This document shows, in pieces, positions 12,601-27,000 of a stretch of DNA of 64,000 bases. Both the position numbers and the translations under genes were made by a program. Positions within the stretch are counted from its first letter, which is position 1. Each line of letters starts with the position of its first letter. This DNA comes from Rostratula benghalensis. Lineage: Eukaryota > Chordata > Aves > Charadriiformes > Rostratulidae. The DNA lies in contig VXAI01000015.1 of assembly GCA_013399305.1 (NCBI GenBank), positions 3,075,329 through 3,139,328 on the forward strand, written 5' to 3'. A model generated the notes under the pieces. That model saw nothing but the letters and a program-made list of their open reading frames with translations, did no database searches and was not told the DNA's origin.

Positions 12601-15600
12601 TGTTGCTGTGAAGTCTGCTGTTGGGTTTGGACTGTAACCTGCTGAGCATTTATCTGAAAAAACAAAACAAAACAAAACAAAAACCAACCCATCAATGACT
12701 ATAAAACATAGGTGTATTTGAAATAATATGTAGGTAGCTAACCAGATTAATTACATTTAATTACTGAAAAAAAATCTAGGCAAAAGCTTTCATGCACTTT
12801 TACAAATACTCTAAATTACTTAAGTATTTACTGAAAAGGTTCTCTCTTACAGAAACCCACACATACACACACTTCATATGGTAACATACTTCATATGGTA
12901 ACATACACAATTTGTGGCTGATTGACAGCAAAGCCCATGAGAACATGACATTTCAGGAAAAGGTGTATTTCCCACAAATCCTATTGTAACCAGTGAAAAC
13001 CTTTGGAAATTTTCCACATTCAGTTCTATTAGAAGTGACCAAGGAGAATCTCAATCTCTGATACTTAAAAAAGAAAACCCAGTTTGGGGCATGAGAAATC
13101 ACACCAGGCAGCTGCCTTTCTGAAAAAGCTATCATTTTTTTTCACATGAGAAACCGTATAATTAAGATTCAGCCCTAGAAATACTGATGGACTCTCTAGG
13201 AGTGTCCTTATAACTCACAGCTGAAGCTTTACAACCACAGAAGCATTGCACAAGTCAGTGAAGAAGAGCAAACAACAAGTACCTTTTGCTGCACAGTGGC
13301 CTGACCCTGTGCAACCTGAGGCTGGATGGCTTTCTGCTGCTGCGCTGCTTGATGATGCTTGAGTTTTAGAAGCTGCTGGACATGCAGTGGTTGTGCAACC
13401 ACCGTCTGGCCTCCTGAAAATTACAAAAATAATTAGAACTGTAAGAGTCTTCATTTTATTGCTTTGTCCCAGTAATCACAGCTTGGAAACACAGATTGTG
13501 CTTTTTATAGACTCACACATCTGCATAGCTTTGAGCACTAATAACCCACTGGTTTTAATGGGAATAAGACACATTTTGGCAGTGAAGGAAAAAACATTCT
13601 GTTATCCAAGGGCATGAGTAAGCTAAACTTGTGTTCTAACAGTAATATTCCTACAGGAAGAATTCTGTCCATGGTATGGGAGACGGTTAGGAAATACAAG
13701 TTTTCCTATTTCCAGTTTGCATTTTAAGAAAAACAATTAAATTACTACATCTTCATTTTTATAACTCCATCTGCTCACCAACCAACCACATCTGGCTAAA
13801 GAATCATGCTAACCTCTAGATCAAATGCCATAAGCTCAATTGTTTTACCTCATTTTACAAAACTGAAAAGAAAGCTGTATCGCTTTAGTTTTTACAAACT
13901 GCAAGTGTCCCACAGAACACGTTATATGAATGATCCTACCTTTAAAAAAGTGGGATTTAAAGTTTTATTATGTTTTTGCAAGTCTGTTGACATACCTGCT
14001 GCTTTCTGTGGCTGCCCAATGGCAACACTAATGCCTGCAACAGTAACGGGGAGGGTAGTGACTCCTGCAGATGACACGACAGCCGCTGGGACAGACACCA
14101 CTGGAGGCTTTGCCAAAGCAACCTGCGCTGCTTGGGGAGTCTGGGCCTGGATCTGTCCTTGTGCTTGAAGCTGGGAAGCAGGAACACGAGTCTAAGCAGT
14201 AAGGAATGAAGATTATTGTACTGGCACAAAAAGTATTTGCTGCATACAACAGGTCATTATAAAGTCATAATTGTAAACATTTCTAAATCTAACTGCTGCT
14301 TTACAGTAACACACCTCAGATATGGTATCACTGGGTAAGTGCAATTTAAATCTATTTATGTTACAGCTGTGTCTTTCGTACTGCCTAAGTGATGCAAAGG
14401 GCACTTATGTGCGTGGATGACCACTGTCCAGTTCATGTAAACCAGCAAAGAGACAAAGGTGATTAAGACTGTGCTTTGCAAAGTCACAGACAACTTACGA
14501 GACGAGCGACTTGCAGGTTGGTCACAGTAGTGCCTGCGAGAACGGCGCCGGGACGAGGTGCTGTAACAGCAGTGAGCTGCTGAGTCTGCTGTTGCTGCTG
14601 CACTTGCACTTGTGCTGTTTGCTGCTGTGCCCCTTGCTGTGTCTGCTGCGCTGCCTGCTGCTGGGGGAGCTGCAGTTTCTGTTTCTGCAACTTGATCAGC
14701 TGCTCCTGCAAAAAACAAACACTTCCATCATTTCCAATCTTTTACATGACCACAGGAAAAAAAAATGGAGGTGAATGCAGAGCTTTAAAGGAGCAATGTT
14801 CTATGCCAGACCTTAGTTAAGATCAAAGAGCTAAGAATGCGACTCCTTTATACAATGGTTCACCTTTATATCCTGATCTACTGTACTATTGGAAATGGCT
14901 GTCAGATCCACTGCCTTCATGGTATTTTGATAGGATCACATTTAAGAAAGAGCCTCATTTCACCCTAGCCCAACACATGATCCTTACAGTAACAATGAGA
15001 ATAACATATCACGTCACTTCAGAAGCATTTCCTCACCTGTGACAATTTTCCTACAGTTTTTATTTGAGCTGGAGACTGGGCTTGTGCCTGAGCCTGGATC
15101 TGTGGGACCTGCACCTGAGCTGCCTGCTGCTGCTGCTGCCTCAGAAGCTGGAAGTGAGCAGGGGTGATTGTTTTTCCAGACAGCTGGACCGTTGGCGTAG
15201 CTTTGAATAAAGAAAAAGCAAAATGCTCTGAAGAAAGACTTCCAACATTCAATTTAATTCATTGATTTCACCTGAAAAGCCAAGCTGGTGAGTACATCCT
15301 TCTCTGCACCAGCACAGTTTTGTGGCCTAACTACAAGTAACAACAGATTAGCATAAACATGATGTAAAAGCAGAGTACATAATAAAATATATGTGCCTTT
15401 CTTCATAATGGTTTTCAGTCAGGACGATCAATTCTAATATTTTACTGCTAGATTATTAATAATCTTTTTCAGTTGTAAAGCCTAGGGGCCATACAGCTCT
15501 CTACAGCAACACTTCATCCAGAAATACTGGCGAAAAAATGTAATCTAAGTACCAATAATAAAGCAAGTGAAAAATCATAGCACTGCTTAATAGTGCTGCC

Positions 15601-18008
15601 AACAAATCCAGACTTCCAATGTTGTAGAACTACAGTGGTTAAGCACCCAGCAGAAATTCTGGGGCCCTTTATGGATCCTCGGGGAAAAAAAAAAAAAATC
15701 CCTAAATACACAATTATTACCTGGTGTAACTTGAGTCACCAGAGATCTTGTCTGGGTCTGCACTGGTGTTAAGTTTGTCGTTACTACTGCTGATGCTGTC
15801 ACTGACGTTACCGCACGGACTCCCTGGGTAGATGCTATGGTCACCAGTTCTGTGGAGGCAGCAGGCGCTGCTGCCGTCCGCTGCTGGGTATGCACCACTT
15901 GTGCAGTTGCAGTGCCTCCTGAAGTCTGGAAAAGGAACAAAGTCATTATTTCTTACCGTTTCTGTACCTCACATACAGCTACGGAACTTCAGGGAAACAT
16001 CAAAAATGCAAAAGCATTGCAAAGACAGTCCAAATCTTTCTCACACATCTATCTGTTCAGGTATGTCCCATAATCAGCACCTGCTTAAATCTTTTTCAGA
16101 GATTTCTTGTTCAGATCAACAGACCCTTAAGTACATCACAGCAACTTGATTTTACTACCGTTGAATTCTTACTTTATTTTCCATAGTCTTAAACCGTTAA
16201 AATAATAATAAAGATAATAATTAACAAAGCACAAAACAGTTACATGCTGGGAATGATAATGACATAATCCATTGCCTATGACAGCACTCGTCTCCAGACT
16301 GTTGTTAACTGTAGTACCTATTAAGTACTTTTTTCTGATAAATCGTCCCAATGTGTTCTGATATTTTGGTAAGGAAGAGGGGGGTTGATATTGACACATA
16401 GGAAATTTGCAAGAAGTGGAGTTTCTGGTAACATGGAAAGCTAAAGAAGAAAACAGATCCACTGATAAAACATGCATCCAAGAGGAGTCCAGGGACACAA
16501 CTAGCAATGCCATCTACTCACCGTCAATGTTCCAGGTATGACAGGTGAAGCCAGACGTTTATTGATGGGCTGAAAGGTTGCAGCAGGGACTCCAGCAACA
16601 GTATTCACTATGACGTTTCCACTCACTGTAGCTGAAAGCAAGCCAAGATTAAATGTGAGATTCTAAAAATGGAAATCCCAATGGCTTATCATCTTTAATG
16701 CCCAATTATAAAGTCTTCTTACCAGTCTGTATACTTGTCCCTGTAACTGCTGTTTTGATTGTGCCCGCCTATTTAGAAGACAATTGAAGTAACAGTTCAG
16801 ACCAACAATAAAAGAAAACTGAATATAGCTCTTACACTACTATGCTGTTTGACACAATGCTGTATTCCAGAAGTGACAGAATAATAAAAATACAATAAAA
16901 TGCACAGATACTTCTGCAGTTGTTCATTCATTCTACTCAACAACAACTGATGTATATATTAAGATTCTGCCAAGCTAATTGGAGACCAGTCAAATGTTTA
17001 GTAAATTCCAGTCATTTGACATATTTGTTAGCAGAAGGAAGCAATATATTACTGGTGCACCACAGGCAACCACTCACACATGAATATCACTGAGCAGCAG
17101 TTGCACAGCAATACTTATGGGTCAGATCCCATCCTCTCTCTCTGTAAAAGCTGTGGCATTCTTGCCCTTCAACATGCAAAACAATCACCACTACCTGCAC
17201 ATGCTAGTGCGCAAACTGGATTCACTCCAAAAACAAAAGCCTTGGACCTGTCAGCAGATTCATTAAAAAAGACTCTAGATTTTGAAAAGCCATGAAAACT
17301 TTGCACATATTTGCAATAAAACAACCAGGGTGGGTCCCATAGGATGCATCATTCCACTTGCCTTGCAAAGGTTAACAAAGCTTTGGGTTTTAGGCTACTT
17401 TAATGGTGTAGCTCTTACAGCTACATTGTCCTTAATTTCCCAAGTTCTCTGTATAAATACCATTCACTGATGGTGTAAATGTATTTGCTCTGACTTGCTT
17501 ACATTAAAGTATAAACTGAAACAGGCAAAAAAATCTTTTCAAACATTTTCCACCAGTGGTGTTTTTCCACTTCAGAATGCTGAGCCCTATTGCTATAACG
17601 GTATGAACGCAGTCTTAATAAATGATCAAAAAAGAAGATACCCAGCATACTAAAAAAAAAAAAAAATTAAAAAAAAAAAATCTTTTATCTCACTATTCTG
17701 ACATAAAACTCTCACTTTCCAGAGACAACAAAACAGACAAATACGGTACACACAGAGAGAAGTACTGAGGTTAATACATGAGAGGCACCAAGCCCTCCCG
17801 TTCTTACCAGTACTGCTGTGTTGGCCACAGTAGTCACTGCTGTCTGCACTACTGCCTGGGGCTGCTGGACTACCTGGGCCTGAGCCTGTGGCTGAGGCTG
17901 GGCTTGTGCTTGCTGTACAGCCGGTGCCTGGGCTTGCTGCTGGCCAGCTGCCTGCTGCTGGGGCTGCGGGCCCGTCTGCTGCTGTGCCCTCTGCTGTTCA
18001 GCCAGAGC
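9672..18008 (-). CDS. EP400: EP400 exons 45-55: glutamine-rich C-terminal tail
   Basis: Exons 17808-18008, 16723-16768, 16522-16631, 15721-15925, 15037-15200, 14499-14705, 13996-14191, 13283-13413, 12486-12653, 11748-11825 and 9672-9944 encode residues about 2540-3131. The region is Q/A/V/T-rich and low in charge. Conserved blocks include [99 protein letters not shown] and [10 protein letters not shown]. The polyglutamine run after HFQLLR in exon 49 has only five Q, against a long CAG-encoded run known in human EP400. Introns in this part, including 9945-11747 (1.8 kb), contain no other gene that I can see. Confidence 0.93.
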
Positions 18009-21000
18009 CTAGGAAATCAAAGTGTGAGCTTCACTCTTCTAAACAGTGCATGGAACAATCAGGGTGTGTTTAAAAAAAAACCAACACAACAAACCACCAA
18101 GCAAGCAAACAAAACCCCTTTAATTCTAAGGATGTGTTATGTATGTGTGTGCAGAGACAGCATACAAATCTGTCTTCACGCTAAGTCTCTTAACTTTAAA
18201 TTACACGACCTGACTGATTTCAAACTAAAGACATATTCATGGTTATATGGCTCAAAGTGCAGCACAACAAGTGATTTACCATCAACAAGCAAGGACAAGT
18301 GTCTCTTTCTGAATAACAGAAGGAAGGAGGCTACAGAACGGTTAAGAATAAAACAAGATTTTTACATATTTTTAGTATGTTTTCCAAAAAGATGCTTCTA
18401 AAGAAGGAGTGGGACATACAGGCCCAAGGAAAGGCTCTGCACTTTGGACCTTGGGTATGTAAACCTGCAATTTGCAGCTGCCCATAACATCTACTGTGCC
18501 ACCAAACCTCTCCCAGGAGGCAGCTTTTCCTGTACTTCCTCCACCATCTCATTTTTTATTACTGCAGTCTATGTATAGCTGAGATGGAGACCAGACCTTT
18601 TTCTCTTTTGCAATACGTTCTGCTCTGAGGGATGCAACTTGAATTGGAGGCAGTGGCTTGTCATAGTTGATTCCACTAGAAACAATAAGGCAAAGCACAC
18701 AGTTGTTAAAAATAAATAACAGAAAGTTAAAAAAGAAAAGAAAAAAAGCACTTTTATGCAATAGTAACTCCTTTAAGACAGAGAGTGCTCACCTTTCTGC
18801 AAGCACTGATGCATGCTTCGGATTCTTCTGGAAAGGATTCATGCCAAGTCTGAAATTGAGCAAAACTGTATTACTGGAGACAGAAAAAAACTTAAACCCA
18901 GTATTTAATTTTACACTTTTTAGTGGATGACACCGGAGTTTTGGTGAAGTTGTCATGATATTCCCACCAGTACTGGAGCCTGCACAGAGACATACATTTG
19001 TAAGGAATACCCGGAGTAATTACTGAAGGAATACAGAAAAAGTTACTGTAGGAATATACATCCAAAACAACGTACTACTAAACAGCACTGACATCAAAAT
19101 GTTTACCATTCAGGCAAATGGAAAGTGCAGTTTATAAAGTAGATATAAGAAAAAACAACAATGGAGTGCTCTTCTGCTCTTAATCATGCAAAACAAATTA
19201 ATGCAGTGAATAAAAGCTAATCCAAACACATGAAATATGACAGTGTTCCAAGAACAGAAGGCCAGTACACAAGGAAAGAGATCAAGAACAGTGAAACAAA
19301 ACAGCGGCTTGAAAGAGAGTGTAAAATAACCCTCAGTTGTGACAGCAATTCAGAAACTGTGTTCCAGATCTGTGGTGACAGGGAGGTTGAACGATCCCAG
19401 TTAAACTTACAGAGGTTTGATAGGTGGACTTCTTTTCCCTGCAATCATTTTCATCATCTCAAAATGATTAGTGTAAAGTTGCGTGTGGGTGGCACCCTCA
19501 TCTTGAGCATAGATCTGATTGGTACGAAGCGGGCGACTGTTTTTAGTCTAAAAAAAAGAAAACAAAGCAACTTTCAATTGTGAACACACCCACGGGGCGT
19601 TTTGTCTACGTAAAAACACATGGTGCGCTTGTAGGTTATTTAAAAACGTACTCCAACATATCTAGCACAGACTGGTTTCTGTCTCGTGTCACTGATAACT
19701 TACTGTTACACAAAACTCTATGGGAAATATATAAAGAAAGAATGAAATAAGGAGCAGTTTTCACGGTCACACTGGCATCAGCACTTGGGGACATACAAAA
19801 TGGCAAACTCTAATTTGAAAAAGAATCTTTGCTTTAGTTTAGATCTTGCAAGTTTAATTCAGTACCCATTAGTTTCTAGTTATGCACAGCGCACACAGAA
19901 TGTAATAAAACCATCACTGCACTGCTCTCCCAACAAAGCTATGTTAACATCCAACACACCATGCCACGCTAACGCTTGGCTTCTCCTGAGCAGAAACTGC
20001 CAGTCAGGGACAAACCTGCTTATTACTCAGAGAATGGGACTACAGCCAGAAGTTCTAGGTTCTCTACCCAGTTCTGTCACTAAATTGCTCTGTGGTTTGG
20101 AAGAAGTTGTTTTACAATCATGGACTTTGGCTTTGTTTCTGTAATGTACTACCATCCTCATTTACTAAAAGGTGCTTCAAGCATTACATTCGCTAAATAT
20201 TCGTAATCCTCTTAGACCCTAGCATGAAGTACATCCTTACAGACCCTAAGTACCGTCACGATAATCACGATAAGCTGCATGGTGGTTGTTAGGTGGAAAA
20301 ATAACCGCTACAGTTTAAGTGAAATCACAAACTTCTTGTATGATTTAAAATTTATCTACCAAATCCAAAAGCTGAAGTCTGGTGTCAATCCACTGTATCA
20401 ACTAAGAAAGGAAAAATAAATTTGGAATTTTAATTCGTTTCAGAACTCAAGTAACACTCAACATGGATCTCATATGAATTATCTGCCCACCTCCATTGCT
20501 GCTAAATACCACAGTGTCTAGATTTGATTTTGAAAGAATACCAATGCACACCTTATAAATACTTTTTGTCTTCTTTTTAGGATTAGCTTCGTACATTAGC
20601 TGTAAAATAAGAAGGAAAGTTAGATGATCTTTTGTGGAAGATTTTGTTCAGGTGCTTTTTCTTTTCAAAGAAATCACATAAAATAAGTGGAAATCCTGAT
20701 GAGGATAATTTTAAAATCTTTTAAAAGTTATTTATTTACACTGTTGAAACATTTAACAAAATCAAGTGTTTATGGAGATAAGGAAAAAAACTCTACAAAC
20801 TTAAAGTAAAAAAGGACGCATCTTTCTCTGTAAACTCACCTTTCCTTCTTCCCTTGGAATAATGACATTTTCATATCTGTTTCGGCATTGTTTTGGGGAG
20901 CGATAGACTCTGCTGCAGGAGTTAACAACATCACTAACAAGGTCCCAATTGGGAGTGTGTGCTGGCGATACAACAGCAAGATTTAAAGGAAGCTCCAGCA

Positions 21001-24000
21001 GCTGCTTGACTGCCTGAAATAGATAAAGGTACAAAAGCTTCAGATGACAAATCATTCCAATCTTCCCAACCCACTCTTATCTGCACGTGTTCACACACCA
21101 TTACTACAACAATGCAGACAGCTCAGGGCTCAGGCTACGGGTTCACCTACATTCACTGAGAATAAATACACATAAAATGCCATTATGCAGGCTGATGCAC
21201 AGGAAAACACCTGGAGATCAGTGTAAGAGGAACTTAGAGCTGCCACTCAAGGGCTGCTCTCTTCTCAAAGGTGGGGAGAGCCTCAGCTGCGTTACCCAAT
21301 GTTCAGTCAGCACAACCAATCTGGAACACAACAACATGTGGTCTCTACAACAAAAATAGGACTTAATAATGCATTCTGTAGTTTAACCTTTAATTTTTCC
21401 TGGAGGAACACAAAAGATAGGCAATCTGTTCTGAGTTACGTCAGCAAAATGCCAGTTCAACCACTAAGAATCAGAAATAACCTTGAAGAGGTAAAGTGCA
21501 TAAAGAGTCATTTCTGAAATTAGAATCAAAAATACAGTAGAAAGAGCTGAAAGTGCAGGTATCATCTGACCTGCAGAAGTGCCCAGTCTTCACTGATCAA
21601 CCACTCTGGATTATCCTGTCCAGCCTCAGCAGCTGGTTTGACAAGAGTTGGCAAAGGCTTCGCAAACTGCGTTTGTTGTTTCAACAAGATGTTTTTCTTT
21701 TGCTCTTTGCCCTCACGGCGCATTTTCAACATTCCTGGAGTTGCTCGATCAAACAGTGAACGAGGTGGAATAACTGTCTCTCCATGACGCTGCTTTTTCT
21801 TCCTACCTGCAGCTAAGACAAAAAAAAATGTAACCCACATTCTTGGTAAATAGCTACTACCATTCTTTGATCCTTCTGCTACTCAGAGCCGCAAAATGCT
21901 GCTGCATGTGTACAGTGTTCTCCACTGCCTCTTGAAAGTGTTCTGTCAGTAACTAAACAGGGCCTGGCAGAGAGTAAGATCAGTCATATCCTAACTCACA
22001 CAGTAGAATGCCTGATTTCTAAAACTGTCCCTTTAGAAGCACCTGTAAATAAAGACACACTGTGAGAGAACTGGGGCTTCCAGCGATTCTACTGCTTCAA
22101 GATCACGGTGAGACAAGAATTTTCATTTCTTCAAACCTGCAAATTTCATCTTTACTGGACCAGACGTGTAAGAGGTATGGAAAAAAAAACTGATTTTTTT
22201 TTTTTTTTTTTAAATTTTCAGCAATAAATCTCAGAACAGTTTTGAAGAAACAATTACCAGATGGATCTGTTTTGTGTCGTTTACGTTCCTTCCTGACGTA
22301 CACCGGAGGCAACTTTGATTCTGGAATAGGGGTGGTGTCATACATCAGGCACATAACAGAATCAATGTAGATATCATTGTCATCCTGAGGTGGAGTGGGA
22401 GGAGTCCAAAGCTGCACAGAACAAAATCTGTAGTTACTGCAATATTAATCTCCACTGATCTTTATGTTTCATAAAATAAAAAGCCTATTTAGGCTGCCTG
22501 GTGTTACTTTTACTTACTGGCATTATTTCAGTTTGTCCATCTGGACCTTCATAGACATATTCCTAGAAAGTAAAAAGCAAATATAGTTCAAATGATTCGA
22601 TTGACCCCTGAATGAAAATGTATTCTCATAGTAACTGTTAAGAAGTACAATACTGGAAAAACCCAAGAGTAATCAAGGAATTACTTTGTTGTATGCATCC
22701 TCCCGAGTGTACGTTAGAAGCTCCTCTTCATCCTCCCAAAGCATTTTTTGCTCTTTTTCCTTTAACTCCTTCATATGCTGGACTTCCCATGCTTTCTTTG
22801 CAGTTTTCAATTCCATCTAGATGAAAGTCAGATTCCTTATAAACTTTATGTAGTAACAGACACTGGATTTGTATTTTTATGGACAAACTCCTTAAACCTT
22901 AATATTTTCAGGCACAGAAATCTGGCAGCATTTTCTTATTAGGAACATTCACAATCATTTACAAGTGATTTTTCGGTCTCTGTTCAGGGTCTCTAGAGCC
23001 TCGAAATAAAGCAAACTCAGAATTTCAGTTAAATGACCAAGACAACCAGAACCTTTACCCAATTAAGCAAGCTCAGCTGTGCTGAAGAACATCGTTCCCA
23101 TTTCACAAAACAGAAATTAAGAACCAACACAGGCTCAGCTGTGCTGAAGGAACATTGTTCCCATTTTATAAGAGAGAAATTAAGAACCAACACCTGCTTA
23201 AACCAAGAGAATTCCCAAATAATAAGCTCTCTCTAAGGCATTCTGACCTTCATAAAGTATAGCAAGATAAGATCACAGAAGTGCTGCCTTCAATTTGTTC
23301 CACGGTGTAGGAGTAACTTCCACTTCACATTGAAAATATAAATCTGCTTGTGTGACAGAACAACACGGAATGGAACAACTTGTTGTTTTACCTCATTCAA
23401 CCGCGGCTCATTCTCATCAACTGAAACGTGGAAGAGCTCTAAATAATTCAAAGCATACTTCTCAATCGGAGTCAGCTAAGAGAATATGTCAAGGAAAAAA
23501 AAAGTTAGTAGTGAAGATAATAAAAGAAATGTTAACTGAACGAGAGTATTTCAAAGCTCTCCCTAAAACTAGTCTCCCTCTCTGTTGGTTTAACATCTTA
23601 AATCAGCAGGAGATTTCCCAACCAACTAAGGGCAGTATCAATCCCTCTGACAACAAAGTTGCTTTAAGGCCAGACTCCAAACAAATTGAAATATTTGACC
23701 TAAATGTTACTTTTTAACGAAATATTCATGGAACGTCATTGTACCTGATCCACAACAGCAACTAACTCCTGCAGCTGTGAGGGCTCTTCAATGTATTTTG
23801 TCTCGCAGAGTTCTGTGATTAAAGGTTCAATGCTTGACTCCGGTCCTATTTCCTGTATGCGATCAATTGACTCCTCGTCCTCTCGTTCAATACTGTTGAG
23901 GGCCTTTCAAGAAAGACGTATTTTAAAAATAAGGAAGACTTCAAATACACAGAAAGAAACCAAAATCCAACACAAATTTTTGTCCTAAGTCTCTGCTGAG

Positions 24001-27000
24001 ACAAGAGAAACAATTCCCAGAAAGTACACAGCTCAGCTATGGGCTTTTGGAAGTTTTGTTAAAAAGGAAAACAGCAATGTAACATAAAAATACCAGGAAA
24101 AGAGATTGACAGAATTTACCCACATAAAAAAAAGATAAGGCAGCTGATTAATACTAATGTTCCATAGTTGTATTTTTAATGTATGTGTTAATAATTACCT
24201 CTATGAATGGTCTTGCAACTTTAGGTGAAATATTTTCTGCTGGAGATGGCTCTTGAGAAAGTACTACAAATTCTTCTGCTTTCACTCTAAATCCAGAATC
24301 CTCCATAGGAGAATGAACCTCAAACAATTCCTGAATCGTTTGCTTGGTAAGTAGGAAAAAAAAGTACATTCAGCTTTCAGGATCATTCTGCTTTGTAGTA
24401 CAACTTCAAATTAGCTCAGGTTCAAGTGATCTTATAAGCTATGGCCTGACTAGTGATAAAATAAACCTCCATCTATTATTACTGGGAAATTGTCTGTTTT
24501 CTCTACTGGAACTTTCTCGCGTAGGGCAGAGTAGAATAAAATGTTAACAGTTCATAAACAGCAAAGTCAGAAATACACACTGTCTTTCTTGTCCTGCACC
24601 ACCGCACTGGGAGTGCTAAAAGTGGATTGATCAGCTTCATCAGGGCAGCCACTGCCTTCTGCACCTTCACAGCAGCATCTGAGAGCTATCTCATTAAATA
24701 GGCAAACTTCATATTTCACATTTTTAAAGCTGTTGAAACCTTCATCCTTACCAGCTCTGCAGCATTTTGCAGCAGGGTGTAAGGGTACATTAAATCACAT
24801 CGGTGGTGCGTGCTCATCACTGCACCGGTAACGTAACAAAAACAGACAGACAGGATTTGAGGGAACGTGGCCCTAACATCTAAATTCAAGCAATTCTGAA
24901 ATCTACTGTGCTCACTTGTGAATTCCAGCCCAAACAGATTTCTACTAAAGACTTATTAAACACTCCAACACAGATGTCTGAATTTATTAAACACCGCAAC
25001 ACAGGTGTTTGAACATATTTTGAATATTAATATACCTGTGTTAAAAAGGCCATTGAATAGTCATTTCCCTGAGCAGCTACTTCTCTGATCAAGTCCTTTG
25101 TGCCATTTTTCAAAAGCTTCTCTTCTACAGAATTACCACTGACAAGCCTAAAAAAAGAAGAACAGAACAGATATCTGGTAAGACATTTCCAAACCAGTGT
25201 TTGGAAACAAAAAGCAAGACTGACCTTAGAGAATAGTACTGAACTTTTAAAATGTCATGGTTTGTGGTTTGTTTTGTTTTTTGTTTTTTTTAGTTCTGGT
25301 ACAGGCCAAGAACAAAATGCATACCCCTACTTTAAAGTTTTAACAATTAGTGTAATTAAAAAATAATCAAAAACAAAATAAACAACCACCTTACTTAAAA
25401 AATTCCACATAAAAGACAAAAACCATGTAAGTATCATTCATGAATTACATTTGGCATTAACAAAGATCACATTTTCTTATGACAACCTGGCATTGAGTGA
25501 GATTAAGTTTTCAGCTCTGTTTCCACTTTATCTCAGATCCTACAGAGCAGCACTATCTGCAATAGCCTTACATGAAAGCATGTTAAAGTAGCCACTGATC
25601 TGTAATCATCACCTGTATATATGGATATCTTTACATCTCCCAATTCTGTCACACCATTCCTGAGCTTTTGCATCCATCACTGGGTTTAGGTCATTGTCAT
25701 AGAACACAACGGTGTCTGCCTCAACAAGATTGACTCCCGTGGAACGACTGTGAGAGGAAAGGATGGCACAGAAAATGCGCTTGTCTCTGTTGAAAATTTT
25801 CATCAGCTCCTACATAAACAGAATAAAAGCAAGGAGTAAATAAATCATACACCAAAATAAAAAACCAAAGCAAATTCACTGCAGCTTAATAAAAACAAGA
25901 CAAAAACAAGTCAAGTGTTTTTTAAAATTAGTAAGGAACGAGATGATTTTCCTTCCTCTGCTGTGGCGTATAAAAGCCTGAGCAGCACACATTGCTGTGC
26001 CAGTGGAAAACTGCTGGGGCAAACTTACCTGCCGTTGTTCATGGTTAGCATATTCATCAATCCTCACAAACGTGAGGAAATGGAAATTCAGGAACAATTC
26101 CAGTATGTCCAACATCAGAATCATCTGTGACAAAATCAGCACACGGCGCCCTTCAGATTTCAACTTTTGAAGCAAGACAGCAAGAGCTTCTAATTTTCCT
26201 ATATTGCACACAAGAAAACCAATAATCATTTTATGTAGATATTGCACTCCTGTGACACGGGAAATTACCAAAACATTATCACCGAATGTCCCCCTTTACC
26301 TGAGTCATACTGCACCAGCCGGAGGTCAGGGAACTGCAGCAAGTGTGGAGTTGTGATCTGCTGCAGCCGATGCAAGTGCGGAGCTGCCGTCTGCTTGAGC
26401 CTGTGCTTGAGGAGTTTCAGTCTGTGACTGTAGGAAGGGGGGGGATTCGCTATGTACAAACATGGGGGAGCAGCAACTGCAGCTGGCAGTACGAAAAGAG
26501 CCCTGAGAAAAGCACAAAAACAAGGCAATACCAGTTTAAAGCATTCCATACAAAACAATCGCCTGCAGCAATAATTTGCGTCCTGTCAAGGATGTAATTT
26601 CACACTGTTACCTAACCACTTTGTTAAAGTGACTTAGGAAGCACTGCTTAAGTTAACATTCTCTATCTCTTTATCTTTCTGTTTCATTTTGTCTGCTTTG
26701 ATGACACCTTCTGTCAGGGTGTCTGCACTGTGACCACTGTATTCAGTCACTGGAGCTTAAACACAAGAAAGGCCCAGCACACCAAACTCACTGAAAACAA
26801 TCCAAAAAGGTTTGAGGAGTCCTATCTGCATTTCAGGTTTCTAGAAAACTGCACACAGTCCAGCAAATGTCAGCTTTAGCTAAACTAGCTTCTGCCTATG
26901 TCTCTGTGTCTTAACTCTTCTTGGTTGGCTCCAAGAGGTACCCACTCAGAGGTAAATCCAAAGCATAAGAACGTAAACTGAAGTATGGTCAACTGAATAT

